A DNA stretch of 64,000 bases from contig JABLXW010000016.1 in NCBI GenBank assembly GCA_013177945.1, forward strand, positions 50,021 to 114,020, read 5' to 3'. Under the pieces are notes generated by a model, which was not told where the DNA came from, ran no database searches, and saw nothing but the letters and a program-made list of their open reading frames with translations. The position numbers were made by a program, and so were the translations under genes. Each line of letters opens with the position of its first letter. Position 1 is the stretch's first letter. Source of the stretch: Bacillota bacterium (GTDB lineage Bacteria; Bacillota; DSM-12270; Thermacetogeniales; Thermacetogeniaceae). Positions 1 to 7,912 of this stretch are shown here, in pieces.

Positions 1-609
1 TCTCTCACCCCCTATTCCGCAACGAGCATCATCCTGCTCCAGATTCTTCTGGCGCGGTTTTACGGGATCGAGGTGGAGCTTTTCACCCGTCCTCCGGGTG
101 TTTCCCCCTGGTGGGGGGAACCGGAGGCAACCCTGGTCATCGGAGATGAGGCGCTGAAATTTGCCTCGCCCCCGTCCTGCCCCAGGGATTGCTACATCTA
201 CGACCTGGGTGCGGAGTGGAAAAAGTTTACCGGGAAGCACATGGTCTATGCCTTGTGGGTGGCAAGACGGGAGTTTGCAGAGCAGTCTCCCGCCCTTTTG
301 GAAGAAATCCACCGGGGCTTGCAGGCAGCCAGGCGCTGGGGGCATGAAAACCGGAGCGTGGTTGCGGAAGCGGCCAGTCGTCTTGTTGACCTTCCGGTTT
401 CGACTTTAGTGGATTATTTCCACCACCTGAAGTACGAACTGGATGGAGATTACCTGGAGGGGCTCCACCGTTTCTATGCCTGCGCCTGGCAGTGCAGGCT
501 CCTGGCGCAGCCGGTTCAGGTGGAGCTGTGGAGGGAAGCTGATGCAGGGGGAGTTGAGAATGGAGTCCATCATTGCCAGGGTGAGGCGCGGAGCGCGGCT
601 GAGCCCTGA
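1..609 (+). CDS. mqnA: MqnA, chorismate dehydratase of the futalosine pathway (N-terminus outside window)
   Basis: The frame is open from base 1, so the start lies upstream of the window. About 202 residues are visible of a family usually near 270-280. MqnA removes water from chorismate to give 3-enolpyruvylbenzoate, the first step of futalosine-dependent menaquinone synthesis. Family landmarks are the segment LTPYSATSIILL at the left edge and YIYDLGAEWKKFTGKHMVYALW further on, typical of this periplasmic-binding-like fold. The 3' end overlaps the start of mqnC by about 50 bases, so the two are translationally linked. The last 20 or so residues are unusual and may simply reflect the overlap. 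Identification is firm from the motif and from its neighbour. Confidence 0.85.
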   Translation, partial: SLTPYSATSIILLQILLARFYGIEVELFTRPPGVSPWWGEPEATLVIGDEALKFASPPSCPRDCYIYDLGAEWKKFTGKHMVYALWVARREFAEQSPALLEEIHRGLQAARRWGHENRSVVAEAASRLVDLPVSTLVDYFHHLKYELDGDYLEGLHRFYACAWQCRLLAQPVQVELWREADAGGVENGVHHCQGEARSAAEP

Positions 610-1618
610 GGAGGGGCTTTTTCTGCTGGAGCGGGGAGATCTCCTTACCCTGGGCTGGCTTGCGGATGAGGTGAGGAGGGCTAAGCACCCGGAGGGAGTT
701 GTCACCTTCGTCATTGACCGGAACATCAATTACACCAACATCTGCGTTTCCGGCTGCCGCTTTTGTGCCTTTTACCGGCCCCCGGGGCACCCCGAGGGAT
801 ACCTTTTGAGCCGGGAGGAGATCTTCCAGAAGATCGAGGAGACCCTTGCCGCCGGGGGGACCCAGATCCTGATGCAGGGGGGGCTTAACCCCACCCTCAG
901 CCTGGAGTACTTCGAGGATCTCTTTGCAGCGATCAAAGCGCGCTACCCCGTCACCCTGCACTCCCTCTCCCCTGTGGAGATCGATTACCTGGCGCGCCGG
1001 AGCGGCCTTACGCTGGAAGAGGTTATTGCCCGCCTGCGGGCCGCGGGGCTTGACTCCATTCCCGGCGGGGGTGCGGAGATCCTGGTGGACCGGGTGCGCC
1101 AGGAGATCAGCCCCCGGAAAACAAGCGCGGCCCGCTGGCTGGAGGTGATGGCCGCCGCCCACCGCCTGGGGCTGAAAACCACCGCTACAATGATGTTCGG
1201 GAGCCGGGAGACCCTTGCCGAACGCATTGCCCACCTGGAGGCCATCCGCTCCCTCCAGGATGACACCGGGGGGTTCACCGCCTTTATCCCCTGGCCGTAC
1301 CAGCCCGGAAATACAGCGCTGGGGGGCGAGCCGGTGTCGGCCCGGGACTACCTGCGCACCCTTGCGGTGAGCCGCCTCTACCTGGATAATATTCCCAACA
1401 TCCAGGTTTCCTGGGTGACCCAGGGGGCAAAAATCGCCCAGGTTGCCCTGGCCTTTGGCGCCAACGACTTCGGTTCCACGATGCTGGAGGAGAACGTGGT
1501 CCGGGCGACCGGGATCTGCAACAGAAGCTCGGCTCCTGAAATTGTGGCCCTCATCAGAAATGCCGGTTTCCGCCCGGCCCAGCGGGACAATTTGTACCGG
1601 ATTTTGAAGCACTACTAG
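560..1618 (+). CDS. mqnC: MqnC, dehypoxanthine futalosine cyclase (radical SAM)
   Basis: A 352-residue radical SAM enzyme that cyclises dehypoxanthine futalosine in menaquinone biosynthesis. The cluster-binding motif CVSGCRFC (CxxxCxxC) lies close to the N-terminus and is followed by AFYRPPGHPEGY. The segments LMQGGLNP and the GGGAEI and TTATMMFG strands match the MqnC/MqnE/CofH subfamily. A longer frame is open upstream, but ATG 560 has a GGGGGAG ribosome site about 7 bases before it and puts the first family residues (MESIIARV) at the start; ATG 542 is an alternative. It overlaps the end of mqnA. The pair indicates a menaquinone-making, probably respiring anaerobe. Confidence 0.9.
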   Translation: MESIIARVRRGARLSPEEGLFLLERGDLLTLGWLADEVRRAKHPEGVVTFVIDRNINYTNICVSGCRFCAFYRPPGHPEGYLLSREEIFQKIEETLAAGGTQILMQGGLNPTLSLEYFEDLFAAIKARYPVTLHSLSPVEIDYLARRSGLTLEEVIARLRAAGLDSIPGGGAEILVDRVRQEISPRKTSAARWLEVMAAAHRLGLKTTATMMFGSRETLAERIAHLEAIRSLQDDTGGFTAFIPWPYQPGNTALGGEPVSARDYLRTLAVSRLYLDNIPNIQVSWVTQGAKIAQVALAFGANDFGSTMLEENVVRATGICNRSSAPEIVALIRNAGFRPAQRDNLYRILKHY

Positions 1619-1644
1619 GCCGGTTAAAGGCCGGAGAGACGGAT

Positions 1645-1812
1645 TTACAACGATTTCGCATCAACCCGTCTGGCGGCCGGGTTTTTTGGCGGCAAGGACA
1701 GAGAGAGAAGGACTTCAAGAATGAGGAGAATTCCGCTCAGAATGGAAAAGATTCCGCGGAGAAGCCGGGATGTGATCTGGAATGCTTCAACCTGCTGCTG
1801 ATCTTCTTGCAT
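1645..1812 (-). CDS. small putative membrane protein, 55 residues
   Basis: A short minus-strand gene not recognised as a named family. ATG 1812 follows a very strong ribosome site, GGGGGAGGAG, 6-7 bases upstream on the minus strand, which is the main reason to believe it. The protein has a polar N-terminus rich in Gln (MQEDQQQVEAFQ) and one hydrophobic segment, LLRGIFSILSGILLILEVLL, then a short basic tail. It fits a single-pass or amphipathic membrane peptide. It faces mqnC tail to tail. The frame is open upstream of this start, but that extension is Arg-rich and looks like GC-driven noise. Confidence 0.45.
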   Translation of the reverse strand: MQEDQQQVEAFQITSRLLRGIFSILSGILLILEVLLSLSLPPKNPAARRVDAKSL

Positions 1813-2046
1813 CGATTTCTCCTCCCCCAAATTTTTTCTCTTTATCATATTCCCCTTTCTCCTTTTTGGTGCCCTCGACCGGTGCGCCCTGTCGGCTGCC
1901 TGCTCCTGGCAGGCGGAGACCGCCAAATCCCCAACAAACCCTTCCCGCCCATGGCCTCTCTTCCTGCGGTGCCGCCGCCTCAACCGGGGACAAAGGGGAA
2001 GGATGTGTTAAAATGAATGAGAGAATGCTTGAAGGGGGCGGATCAG

Positions 2047-2964
2047 ATGAAAGCCGGTACCGTCGCGGAAAAACTGGCTGCAGCCTGGCGGGATCCTCGT
2101 TTCTGGAGCGAGGCCTGGCAGGCGGCGCGCGAAAAGTCTCTGTTTGCGCGCCAGCGCCCAGAGCGGGCCGGGACTGACTGGTGGAACAGGCGGGCGGCGC
2201 GCTTTGCCGCCCAGACTCAAGAAGGGGACATTGAGGAACGGGTCGCGAAAGTAATGCACATGCTCGGGCACAAGGATGCCCTGAAAAAAGAAGCCCGCCT
2301 TCTGGACATCGGAGCGGGCCCGGGGAATTTCGCCCTTCCCCTGGCGCGGCGGGTGCAGCAGGTGGTTGCCCTCGATCCGGCCGGGGAAATGCTGGAAATT
2401 TTAAGGCAGCGCGCTCAGGAGCAGGGGATTGCCAACGTCGAAGCCGTGAACCGGGCCTGGGAAGAGGTGGATCTGGATGCCGCCGGGTGGCAGGGTGCCT
2501 TTGACGTTGTGCTGGCGCTGATGACCCCGGCCCTGAAGGATGAGGAAAGCCTGCGGAAGATGCTGGCTGCCTGCCGGGGCGTTTTCCTCGCCGGGGGGCA
2601 TCTCCGGCGGGAAGACCCGGTGCGGCAGGAGCTCTGGAGGGAGCTGGGCCTGGGCGAAATGCCGGAAATCTGCCCGGATCCCTTTTACGTTTTCCACTGG
2701 CTGTACGCTTCAGGCTTCTGCCCCGACCTGGAAGTCAGTTGCCACTGCTTCGAGCGGGAACTGCTCCCGGATGAGGCCAGAGCTGAGCTGGAGGACTTTC
2801 TCTTTCCTTACCTGGAATTGACGCCGCAGATCCGGGAGCGCGTCGGGGATTTCGTGGAGAAACGGAGCCGGAGCGGCACATTCCGCATCACCCGCTTCTT
2901 TGTGGTGGGTTGGGTCCTTTGCTCCGTAAAGCCCCAGGGCCATCCCCGGCACCACCATCACTAG
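2047..2964 (+). CDS. class I SAM-dependent methyltransferase, substrate unknown
   Basis: A 305-residue protein with a Rossmann methyltransferase core. Motif I is LLDIGAGPGNFALPLA (near residue 92), followed by an acidic motif II (VVALDPAGEML) and the motif IV region (FDVVLALMTPAL). The N-terminal 85 residues carry a tryptophan-rich helical part seen in methyltransferases that accompany anaerobic corrinoid or metal genes, but no substrate can be named. ATG 2047 is chosen because AAGGGGG lies about 10 bases before it; the frame also opens at 2017. The C-terminus ends in a run of histidines (RHHHH), which is unusual and could bind metal or be an accident of GC-rich sequence. It stands alone on the plus strand. 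Confidence 0.7.
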   Translation: MKAGTVAEKLAAAWRDPRFWSEAWQAAREKSLFARQRPERAGTDWWNRRAARFAAQTQEGDIEERVAKVMHMLGHKDALKKEARLLDIGAGPGNFALPLARRVQQVVALDPAGEMLEILRQRAQEQGIANVEAVNRAWEEVDLDAAGWQGAFDVVLALMTPALKDEESLRKMLAACRGVFLAGGHLRREDPVRQELWRELGLGEMPEICPDPFYVFHWLYASGFCPDLEVSCHCFERELLPDEARAELEDFLFPYLELTPQIRERVGDFVEKRSRSGTFRITRFFVVGWVLCSVKPQGHPRHHHH

Positions 2965-3060
2965 CGCCGCCGGAGAATCGGAGCCGATTAAAGCGCACCT
3001 TCCTTTCAGGAGCGGAGCTTCGAAAAAGGAATCCCGGACTTCTTCCGGCAAGGGGGTTTG

Positions 3061-3077
3061 CCGGCCCTCCGGGCCGG
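3061..3077. repeat. perfect 7-bp inverted repeat between convergent genes
   Basis: CCGGCCC and GGGCCGG are separated by three bases, between the methyltransferase and the superoxide dismutase, which converge. It could act as a transcription end signal for either gene, but no T-run follows on either strand, so an intrinsic terminator is not shown. Confidence 0.4.
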
Positions 3078-3113
3078 TCGCGGCGGCTTCCTGCCCCAAA
3101 CCCGGGTAAAGGG

Positions 3114-3743
3114 TTATTCGGTGGGTTGCGGGTACGACCCGCGGTAGATCTGGGAATCCGGAAGATACGGCTGGAGGCGCCGGTTCACCTCGGCCCAGTC
3201 GATGTTGCGGAAGAAGGTGTTTAAATACCCGGCCCTGTTGGTGCCGTAGTCGATGAAGTATGCATGTTCGTAAACATCAAGGACGAGGAGAGGAACCGTC
3301 CTCTGGATCCCCCCGAGATTGTGGGCGTCCAGCAGAAAGTTGCGCAGCCTCTCTTCGTCCAGGTCGAGGGCGAGGATCCCCCATCCCCGCGCGGCCAGGC
3401 CCAGGGCATAGAAATCTTCGCTCCAGGTGCGCCCGGAACCGAAGTCCCGGTCCAGAAAATAGCCGATTTCCCCGTCAGGAGGGCCGCCGCGCCCGCCCAG
3501 GTTCCCAAAGTAGAGCTCATGCAGCTTAATCCCGTTCAGGCTGTAGGTTTCTTCCAGCTTGAGCTCCCGGTACTCGCTGTAGGTTGCGTTGGCTGCCGCC
3601 CTGTCTGACCGGGGCAGTTTTCCCCGGATCTCGTTTGTTTTGTTGACATAGCCCACGTAGAGCTTGTAGTGTTCCGCGAGCTGCCTCTCCGAAAGCCCCG
3701 GCAGGGACCTGTATTTGAGAGGCCTGGGTTTGAATTCTGCCAT
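3114..3743 (-). CDS. Fe/Mn-family superoxide dismutase
   Basis: A 209-residue member of the iron/manganese superoxide dismutase family, which turns superoxide into oxygen and peroxide in the cytoplasm. The four expected metal ligands can be placed: His25 (EHYKLY), His75 (KLHELYF), and Asp156 and His160 in LDVYEHAYFIDYG. The middle of the protein is divergent, with GNLGGRGGPPDGEIG in place of the usual FFW segment, as in other Clostridia. Metal choice cannot be decided by eye. The start ATG follows GGGAGGGAA on the minus strand. It is monocistronic and divergent in direction from its right neighbour's operon; a protection role against oxygen exposure is likely. Confidence 0.85.
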   Translation of the reverse strand: MAEFKPRPLKYRSLPGLSERQLAEHYKLYVGYVNKTNEIRGKLPRSDRAAANATYSEYRELKLEETYSLNGIKLHELYFGNLGGRGGPPDGEIGYFLDRDFGSGRTWSEDFYALGLAARGWGILALDLDEERLRNFLLDAHNLGGIQRTVPLLVLDVYEHAYFIDYGTNRAGYLNTFFRNIDWAEVNRRLQPYLPDSQIYRGSYPQPTE

Positions 3744-3801
3744 GCCGTTCCCTCCCTGGTTCCTTTTTTACCAGGGTATGCAGCACCTGCTTCAAAGGTT
3801 T

Positions 3802-4950
3802 TTAACTGCACCAGAGTGCGGGGTGGTGGCTGCAGGCGGCGAGGTTTAAAATGTGCCGGGCCGCCGTGAGGGCTGCCCCGGGCCGCCCGGCCGCCCGGGC
3901 GCTTTCCCTCAGCATTTCCAGGAGGGGCGGTTCGCTCAGGAGCTGGATGAGCCTTGCTTCCAGCTGCCTGAGGTTGCGAACGGCAAGGGCGGCTCCGATT
4001 TCCGTGAGGTACCTTGTGTTTTCGGCCTCCTGGCCGGGGATGGGGCGGTAAATGAGCATGGGAAGGCCCACGGCCAGGGCTTCGGAAGTGGTCAGCCCTC
4101 CTGCCTTGGTGATCAGGAGGTCCGCTGCTGCCATGTACTCCTCCACGTTTTCCACGTAGCCTGAGACCAGGAGCGGCTTTTTCATTTTCGGAGCGAGCCT
4201 CCGGAGGCGCCGGTAGAGCCGCCGGTCCTTGCCCGTTACCGCCAGGACCTGGAGGGGGAGAGGGAGGCGGTCCAGCAGCCGGCAGATGGACGGGATTCCC
4301 CGGAGCATCCCCACTGCTCCTGCCATGATGAGAATCACGGGGACGCCGGGGTTGAGGCCGAATTTTTCGAACAGGAAGGGCCGGGAGGGGAGGCTGGCGA
4401 ACTTCGGGTCGATGGGGATCCCGGTGACGGCAATTTTAGTGCCGGGCACACCCCGCCCGATCAGCCCTTCCCGGACCTGCTCCGACCCTACCAGGTAGAG
4501 GTCCGTCCAGGGGTGGATCCACTGGTTGTGGACGGCGTAGTCGGTGATCACGGTGACCAGGGGGACCCTGAGCAGTCCCTGCTTTTTCAGGCGCGAAACC
4601 GCTCCTGCGGCTACAGAGTAGGTGGCGACGATCAGGTGGGGCCGGCGCGCCTGCAGAAGGCCGAGAATTTTTTGAACTCCTAGGTAGTTGAACTTCTTTT
4701 CCCAGAGCGGATCGATTTTCAGGCGGTTCGTGGCACGGTAGAAGTACCCGTAGAGGGAAGGGGCGTTGCGGACCGATTTTGCGTAGGTGAAGGAGGTAAC
4801 CCTGTTCCAGGTGGGGCTGATCAGCTCCACGAAGTCGACGATTTCTGTCTTCAGATCTTTCTGGTGAAGCAGCAGGGCTTTCGCGACGGCGCGGGCCGCC
4901 TGCCAGTGCCCTCCTCCGTAGCTGGCCGTAAAGATGAGAATGTTTAGCAT
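3802..4950 (-). CDS. GT28-family glycosyltransferase (MGDG synthase / UgtP-like)
   Basis: A 382-residue glycosyltransferase like monogalactosyl- or diglucosyl-diacylglycerol synthases, which move sugar from a UDP donor to membrane diacylglycerol. The N-terminal acceptor domain begins ILIFTASYGGGHWQAA, the glycine-rich lipid-binding loop of this family. The C-terminal donor domain has the MAGAVGMLRG loop and the nucleotide-sugar site GGLTTSEALAVGLPML plus PGQEAENTRYL. The start follows GGGGGAGGAG on the minus strand. The substrate could also be lipid II-like or another polyprenyl glycolipid, since the fold is shared with MurG. It is transcribed alone and probably works at the inner face of the membrane. 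Confidence 0.8.
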   Translation of the reverse strand: MLNILIFTASYGGGHWQAARAVAKALLLHQKDLKTEIVDFVELISPTWNRVTSFTYAKSVRNAPSLYGYFYRATNRLKIDPLWEKKFNYLGVQKILGLLQARRPHLIVATYSVAAGAVSRLKKQGLLRVPLVTVITDYAVHNQWIHPWTDLYLVGSEQVREGLIGRGVPGTKIAVTGIPIDPKFASLPSRPFLFEKFGLNPGVPVILIMAGAVGMLRGIPSICRLLDRLPLPLQVLAVTGKDRRLYRRLRRLAPKMKKPLLVSGYVENVEEYMAAADLLITKAGGLTTSEALAVGLPMLIYRPIPGQEAENTRYLTEIGAALAVRNLRQLEARLIQLLSEPPLLEMLRESARAAGRPGAALTAARHILNLAACSHHPALWCS

Positions 4951-5147
4951 TGACTCCTCCCCCTATTCGGTATTGTTTTAAGAATTTTATGCCGGCCGGC
5001 CCAATATTTTTTCTTCACTGCCGGGGGCGGAAATCGCAACTGCCGTTCCTGAAGCATGTCCCCCAAGAACAATTCAGCGTTTTGTTAATTTTTCCTCCCC
5101 CCGGGTGGAATTCTTCCGTTGAATGAAACACGGCTGCAGGGACCGTT

Positions 5148-5204
5148 TTCTCGAGCAGGGAAGCGGAAAGATCGGTCGAAGAATATAAACAGGTAGCTCG
5201 AGAA
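5148..5204. repeat. inverted repeat with 9-bp arms upstream of the DedA-like gene
   Basis: TTCTCGAGC at 5148-5156 and its exact reverse complement GCTCGAGAA at 5196-5204 enclose 39 bases, ending just before the ribosome site of the gene at 5216. It could be a leader hairpin or a pair of operator half-sites (each arm contains the palindrome CTCGAG). The function is unknown. Confidence 0.35.
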
Positions 5205-5215
5205 GGGAGAAGTTA

Positions 5216-5782
5216 ATGGACGATCTGGTAGAGTTTCTGCTCCAGTACGGTTTGGCCGGATTGCTTGTGGTTGCTTTTGTTGAAGCCTCTTTCTTTCCGG
5301 TTCCTCCCGATGCCCTGCTGATTCCCCTGGTGCTTTTAAAGCCCGGGCGCGGCCTGTGGTACGCTTTCCTCTGCACCCTTGCCTCGGCCGCAGGGGGCCT
5401 CTTCGGGCATTTCCTGGGAAAACTGGCGGGACGCCCCCTGCTGGAGCACTATGTTCAGGGGAAGCGGCTTGCCCGGATCGAAGATCTTTTTCAGAAGTAC
5501 GGGGGCTGGGCCGTGGCCTTCGCCGCCCTGACTCCGGTTCCCTACAAGGTCTTTACCATCGCGGCGGGGGTTTTTCTCGTAAGGCGGCGGATCGTTTTCG
5601 TGAGTTCTTTGCTGGGGCGGGGAGTGCGTTTTTTCTTTGAGGCGCTGGCTGTTGATCTGATGGGGCCCGCGGCGGTGGCCCTCCTGAAAAAGTATTCGGG
5701 GCCGGTTACCTTTGGCCTTGGGGTTTTGCTGGTGGGCGCGGCGGTGTGGTATACTTGGTACAGACAGAAACGCTCCAGGTGA
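5216..5782 (+). CDS. DedA/VTT-domain membrane protein (YqaA-like)
   Basis: A 188-residue integral membrane protein of the VTT (SNARE-associated/DedA) superfamily, YqaA type. Members are tied to lipid carrier or membrane homeostasis; the exact substrate is not known here. Features are the early FVEASFFPVPPDALLIPL segment (the reentrant loop with conserved E and prolines) and the second reentrant segment FAALTPVPYKVFTIAAGVF, with three to four transmembrane helices and a basic C-terminus WYRQKRSR. ATG 5216 follows AGAAGGGAGAAG. It lies alone between a divergent glycosyltransferase and an unrelated HTH gene. Confidence 0.75.
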   Translation: MDDLVEFLLQYGLAGLLVVAFVEASFFPVPPDALLIPLVLLKPGRGLWYAFLCTLASAAGGLFGHFLGKLAGRPLLEHYVQGKRLARIEDLFQKYGGWAVAFAALTPVPYKVFTIAAGVFLVRRRIVFVSSLLGRGVRFFFEALAVDLMGPAAVALLKKYSGPVTFGLGVLLVGAAVWYTWYRQKRSR

Positions 5783-5860
5783 TTTTTAGAAGGGGAGAGG
5801 AGCAAGGCAAAAGCTTGACTCAGTGGTCTGAACTCTTTTAGTTAAAGGGGGGCCTTGCCG

Positions 5861-6706
5861 ATGCCAGATGCGGCCCGGGACTTGCTTTCGACCGCTGAAG
5901 TCTGCCGGATTCTGGGGGTTACGCCGCGCGAGGTGCGCCGCCTTGCTGCGGAAGGCTATCTTGAAATCAAGCGCGTTGACCGCTGCAAGCACGGAATCCT
6001 GCCGTTTTTTTCTGAGAGGCAGGTGGAAGCTGTCCGGCGCCAGCTGCCCCGGATTTTAAGACAGTGGGAAGGGAGGGAGGGCGCCGAAAGGGGGGCGGCG
6101 GCCGCCTGGAAGCGGCTCAGGGAGTGGCGCTCCTGCCATCAAACTAAATTAAGAAAAGAAAGGTTTCTCAAAGCCCTGGAAGAGCTTCCGGAGAAGAGCG
6201 GTCTGCTCCTGCGTGCCGCCTATTACCTTTACCACCTCAACCACTATGCGAAGGCGGGGGAATCCTATCTTTACGATCTCAAGGAAAAAGTGCTGGCCTG
6301 TATGGCGGCTCATTTTGCGCCCGAAGATGGCTTGCGGTTGTACTTTATTCCCGGCCCCGCCCGGATTCGCCTCTGCCCTGCCTGCAGGCGCCGGGCGCGG
6401 AGTCAAAAGAAAACCTATCTGGAATACTGCCGTCTCACCGGAGGGTGCCCCTGCTGCCGCAGGGATGAAGATTACTACAGCCTGTACGAGTTTCTGATTG
6501 AGTCAGAGGAGCACCGCTTCTGCTTCCATACTCCTGCCCAGCTCGGCCGGAAATGGCTCAAAGGGATGGAGATCCCGGAGAAGGAGGGTTCGGAGCGGGA
6601 AGGCGGCTACCCTTTTGGGAGGCCGATTTTCCCAGGGGAGGCGGCAGCCGTAAACCTCGCCGAGGTGATCGAAGAACTCGAAAAGTTCCTCAAAAATTTT
6701 ACCTGA
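5861..6706 (+). CDS. unrecognised protein with N-terminal MerR-like HTH and central zinc-ribbon cysteines
   Basis: A 281-residue protein I do not recognise. The N-terminus (LLSTAEVCRILGVTPREVRRLAAEGYL) is a clear MerR/excisionase-type winged helix DNA-binding motif. The middle is helical and highly charged. Around residues 165-210 there are four close CxxC pairs or near pairs (CPAC, CPCC, plus single Cys residues), which suggests a zinc ribbon. The C-terminus is acidic. ATG 5861 has AAAGGGGGG 8 bases upstream; TTG 5855 is possible. It is followed by a strong inverted repeat and then an efflux operon in the same direction, so it could be that operon's regulator, but this is inference from position only. 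Confidence 0.5.
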   Translation: MPDAARDLLSTAEVCRILGVTPREVRRLAAEGYLEIKRVDRCKHGILPFFSERQVEAVRRQLPRILRQWEGREGAERGAAAAWKRLREWRSCHQTKLRKERFLKALEELPEKSGLLLRAAYYLYHLNHYAKAGESYLYDLKEKVLACMAAHFAPEDGLRLYFIPGPARIRLCPACRRRARSQKKTYLEYCRLTGGCPCCRRDEDYYSLYEFLIESEEHRFCFHTPAQLGRKWLKGMEIPEKEGSEREGGYPFGRPIFPGEAAAVNLAEVIEELEKFLKNFT

Positions 6707-6723
6707 TAGAAAAGATTTTTCGG

Positions 6724-6749
6724 GGGCTTGACCGGAGCCGGTCAAGCCC
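6724..6749. repeat. perfect 10-bp inverted repeat before the efflux operon
   Basis: GGGCTTGACC at 6724-6733 and GGTCAAGCCC at 6740-6749 enclose six bases. No T-run follows on the plus strand, so it is not a classic terminator. It may be an operator for the operon that starts at 6789 or an attenuating hairpin between the two genes. Confidence 0.5.
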
Positions 6750-6788
6750 GTTGGTGCGTGAGCCCAACACAAGGCAGGAGGGTGAACT

Positions 6789-7847
6789 GTGGCGGAAGAG
6801 AAGGATCAAGAGAGGCAGGGGTCGGGAAGGGGAGCCAGGCGGATTTTGGGAGTTATCCTGCTTTTCTTTTTCCTCGGGGGAGGGGGAGGGTTTGCCTGTC
6901 TTCGTTTTGGACCGAAGCTTCGGTCAAAAACGGGCAGTGCCGGCCTGATTTCTGCAAGCGGAACCATTGAAGCGACGGAAATCGATGTCTGCCCTGAGGT
7001 GGGGGGCCGGATCGTTTCCCTGCAGGTGGAGGCGGGCGAGCAGGTGAAGGCCGGACAGGTTATTGCAGTTCTGGATCAGGCTCAACTCCAGGCCCAGGTC
7101 GAGGGGGCAAGGGCAGCCCTCGCCCGCGCCCGGGCGCGTTTGGAGGATCTCGAGGCCGGGGCGCGGGAGGAGGAAAAAGGTGAAGCGGCAGCAGCTCTGG
7201 AGCAGGCGCGGGTGAGCCGCGAGCGCGCGGCGCGGGACTGGGAACGGGTGGCTGCGCTTTACGAGGCAGGAGCAGTTTCCGAACAGGAGCGCGACCGGGC
7301 CCGGACCGCTCTTGAGCTTGCCGAGGCGCAGCTGAAAGCGGCAGAGCAGCGCCTTGCTCTGGTGGAGGCCGGAGCGCGGCCCGGCGTCATTGCCCAGGCG
7401 CGCCAGGAGGTGCGCCAGGCGCAGGCCGCCCTTGCCCAGGCGGAGGCGGCTTTAAGCCGCACCGTGCTCCGGGCGCCTGTTAGCGGAACAGTTTTGCTGA
7501 AGAATTTCGAGGTCGGGGAAATCGCGGCGCCCGGTGTACCCGTCGTCACCCTTGCGGACCTCCGGCAGATGTGGCTGCGCCTGTACCTGCCCGAGCCTGA
7601 TCTGGGGAGGGTGAAGCTGGGGGCGGAGGTTGAAGTCAGCGTAGATTCTTTTCCGAACCGGACTTTTCGGGGAAAAATCACCGAAATCTCCCAGCAGGCG
7701 GAGTTCACTCCCAAGTTTGTGCAGACAAAAAAGGAGCGGGTCAACCTGGTCTTTGCGGTGAAGGTGCTCGTTCCTAACCCTGAAGGGCTGCTGAAGCCCG
7801 GCATGCCGGCTGATGCCGTGATTCACACCGGCCTCAACGGTAGTTGA
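6789..7847 (+). CDS. HlyD-family membrane fusion protein of an efflux system
   Basis: A 352-residue periplasmic adaptor. An N-terminal hydrophobic segment (residues about 18-38, with a run of five glycines) anchors it in the membrane. A biotinyl-lipoyl half (VCPEVGGRIVSLQVEAGEQVKAGQVIAVLD) is followed by a long Ala/Glu/Arg-rich coiled coil, the second lipoyl half (VLRAPVSGTVLLKNFEVGEIA) and a beta-barrel part. GTG 6789 follows GCAGGAG. It is the first gene of a four-gene operon with two ABC ATPases and an ABC-2 permease, the layout of YbhG-YbhF-YbhS/R systems that export drugs or cationic compounds. The cargo cannot be told from sequence. Confidence 0.85.
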   Translation: MAEEKDQERQGSGRGARRILGVILLFFFLGGGGGFACLRFGPKLRSKTGSAGLISASGTIEATEIDVCPEVGGRIVSLQVEAGEQVKAGQVIAVLDQAQLQAQVEGARAALARARARLEDLEAGAREEEKGEAAAALEQARVSRERAARDWERVAALYEAGAVSEQERDRARTALELAEAQLKAAEQRLALVEAGARPGVIAQARQEVRQAQAALAQAEAALSRTVLRAPVSGTVLLKNFEVGEIAAPGVPVVTLADLRQMWLRLYLPEPDLGRVKLGAEVEVSVDSFPNRTFRGKITEISQQAEFTPKFVQTKKERVNLVFAVKVLVPNPEGLLKPGMPADAVIHTGLNGS

Positions 7848-7912
7848 ACTGCCCCTTAAGGCCGGGGCAGGATTTATGCTTGCCGGGTATAGCAGGAAAC
7901 GGGAGGAAGGAA

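Noticed and set aside
227..1612. 461-codon minus-strand frame across mqnA-mqnC
   Set aside because: Shadow frame of a GC-rich gene; low-complexity Gly/Pro/Arg text, no domains, and the plus strand holds a clear radical SAM enzyme.
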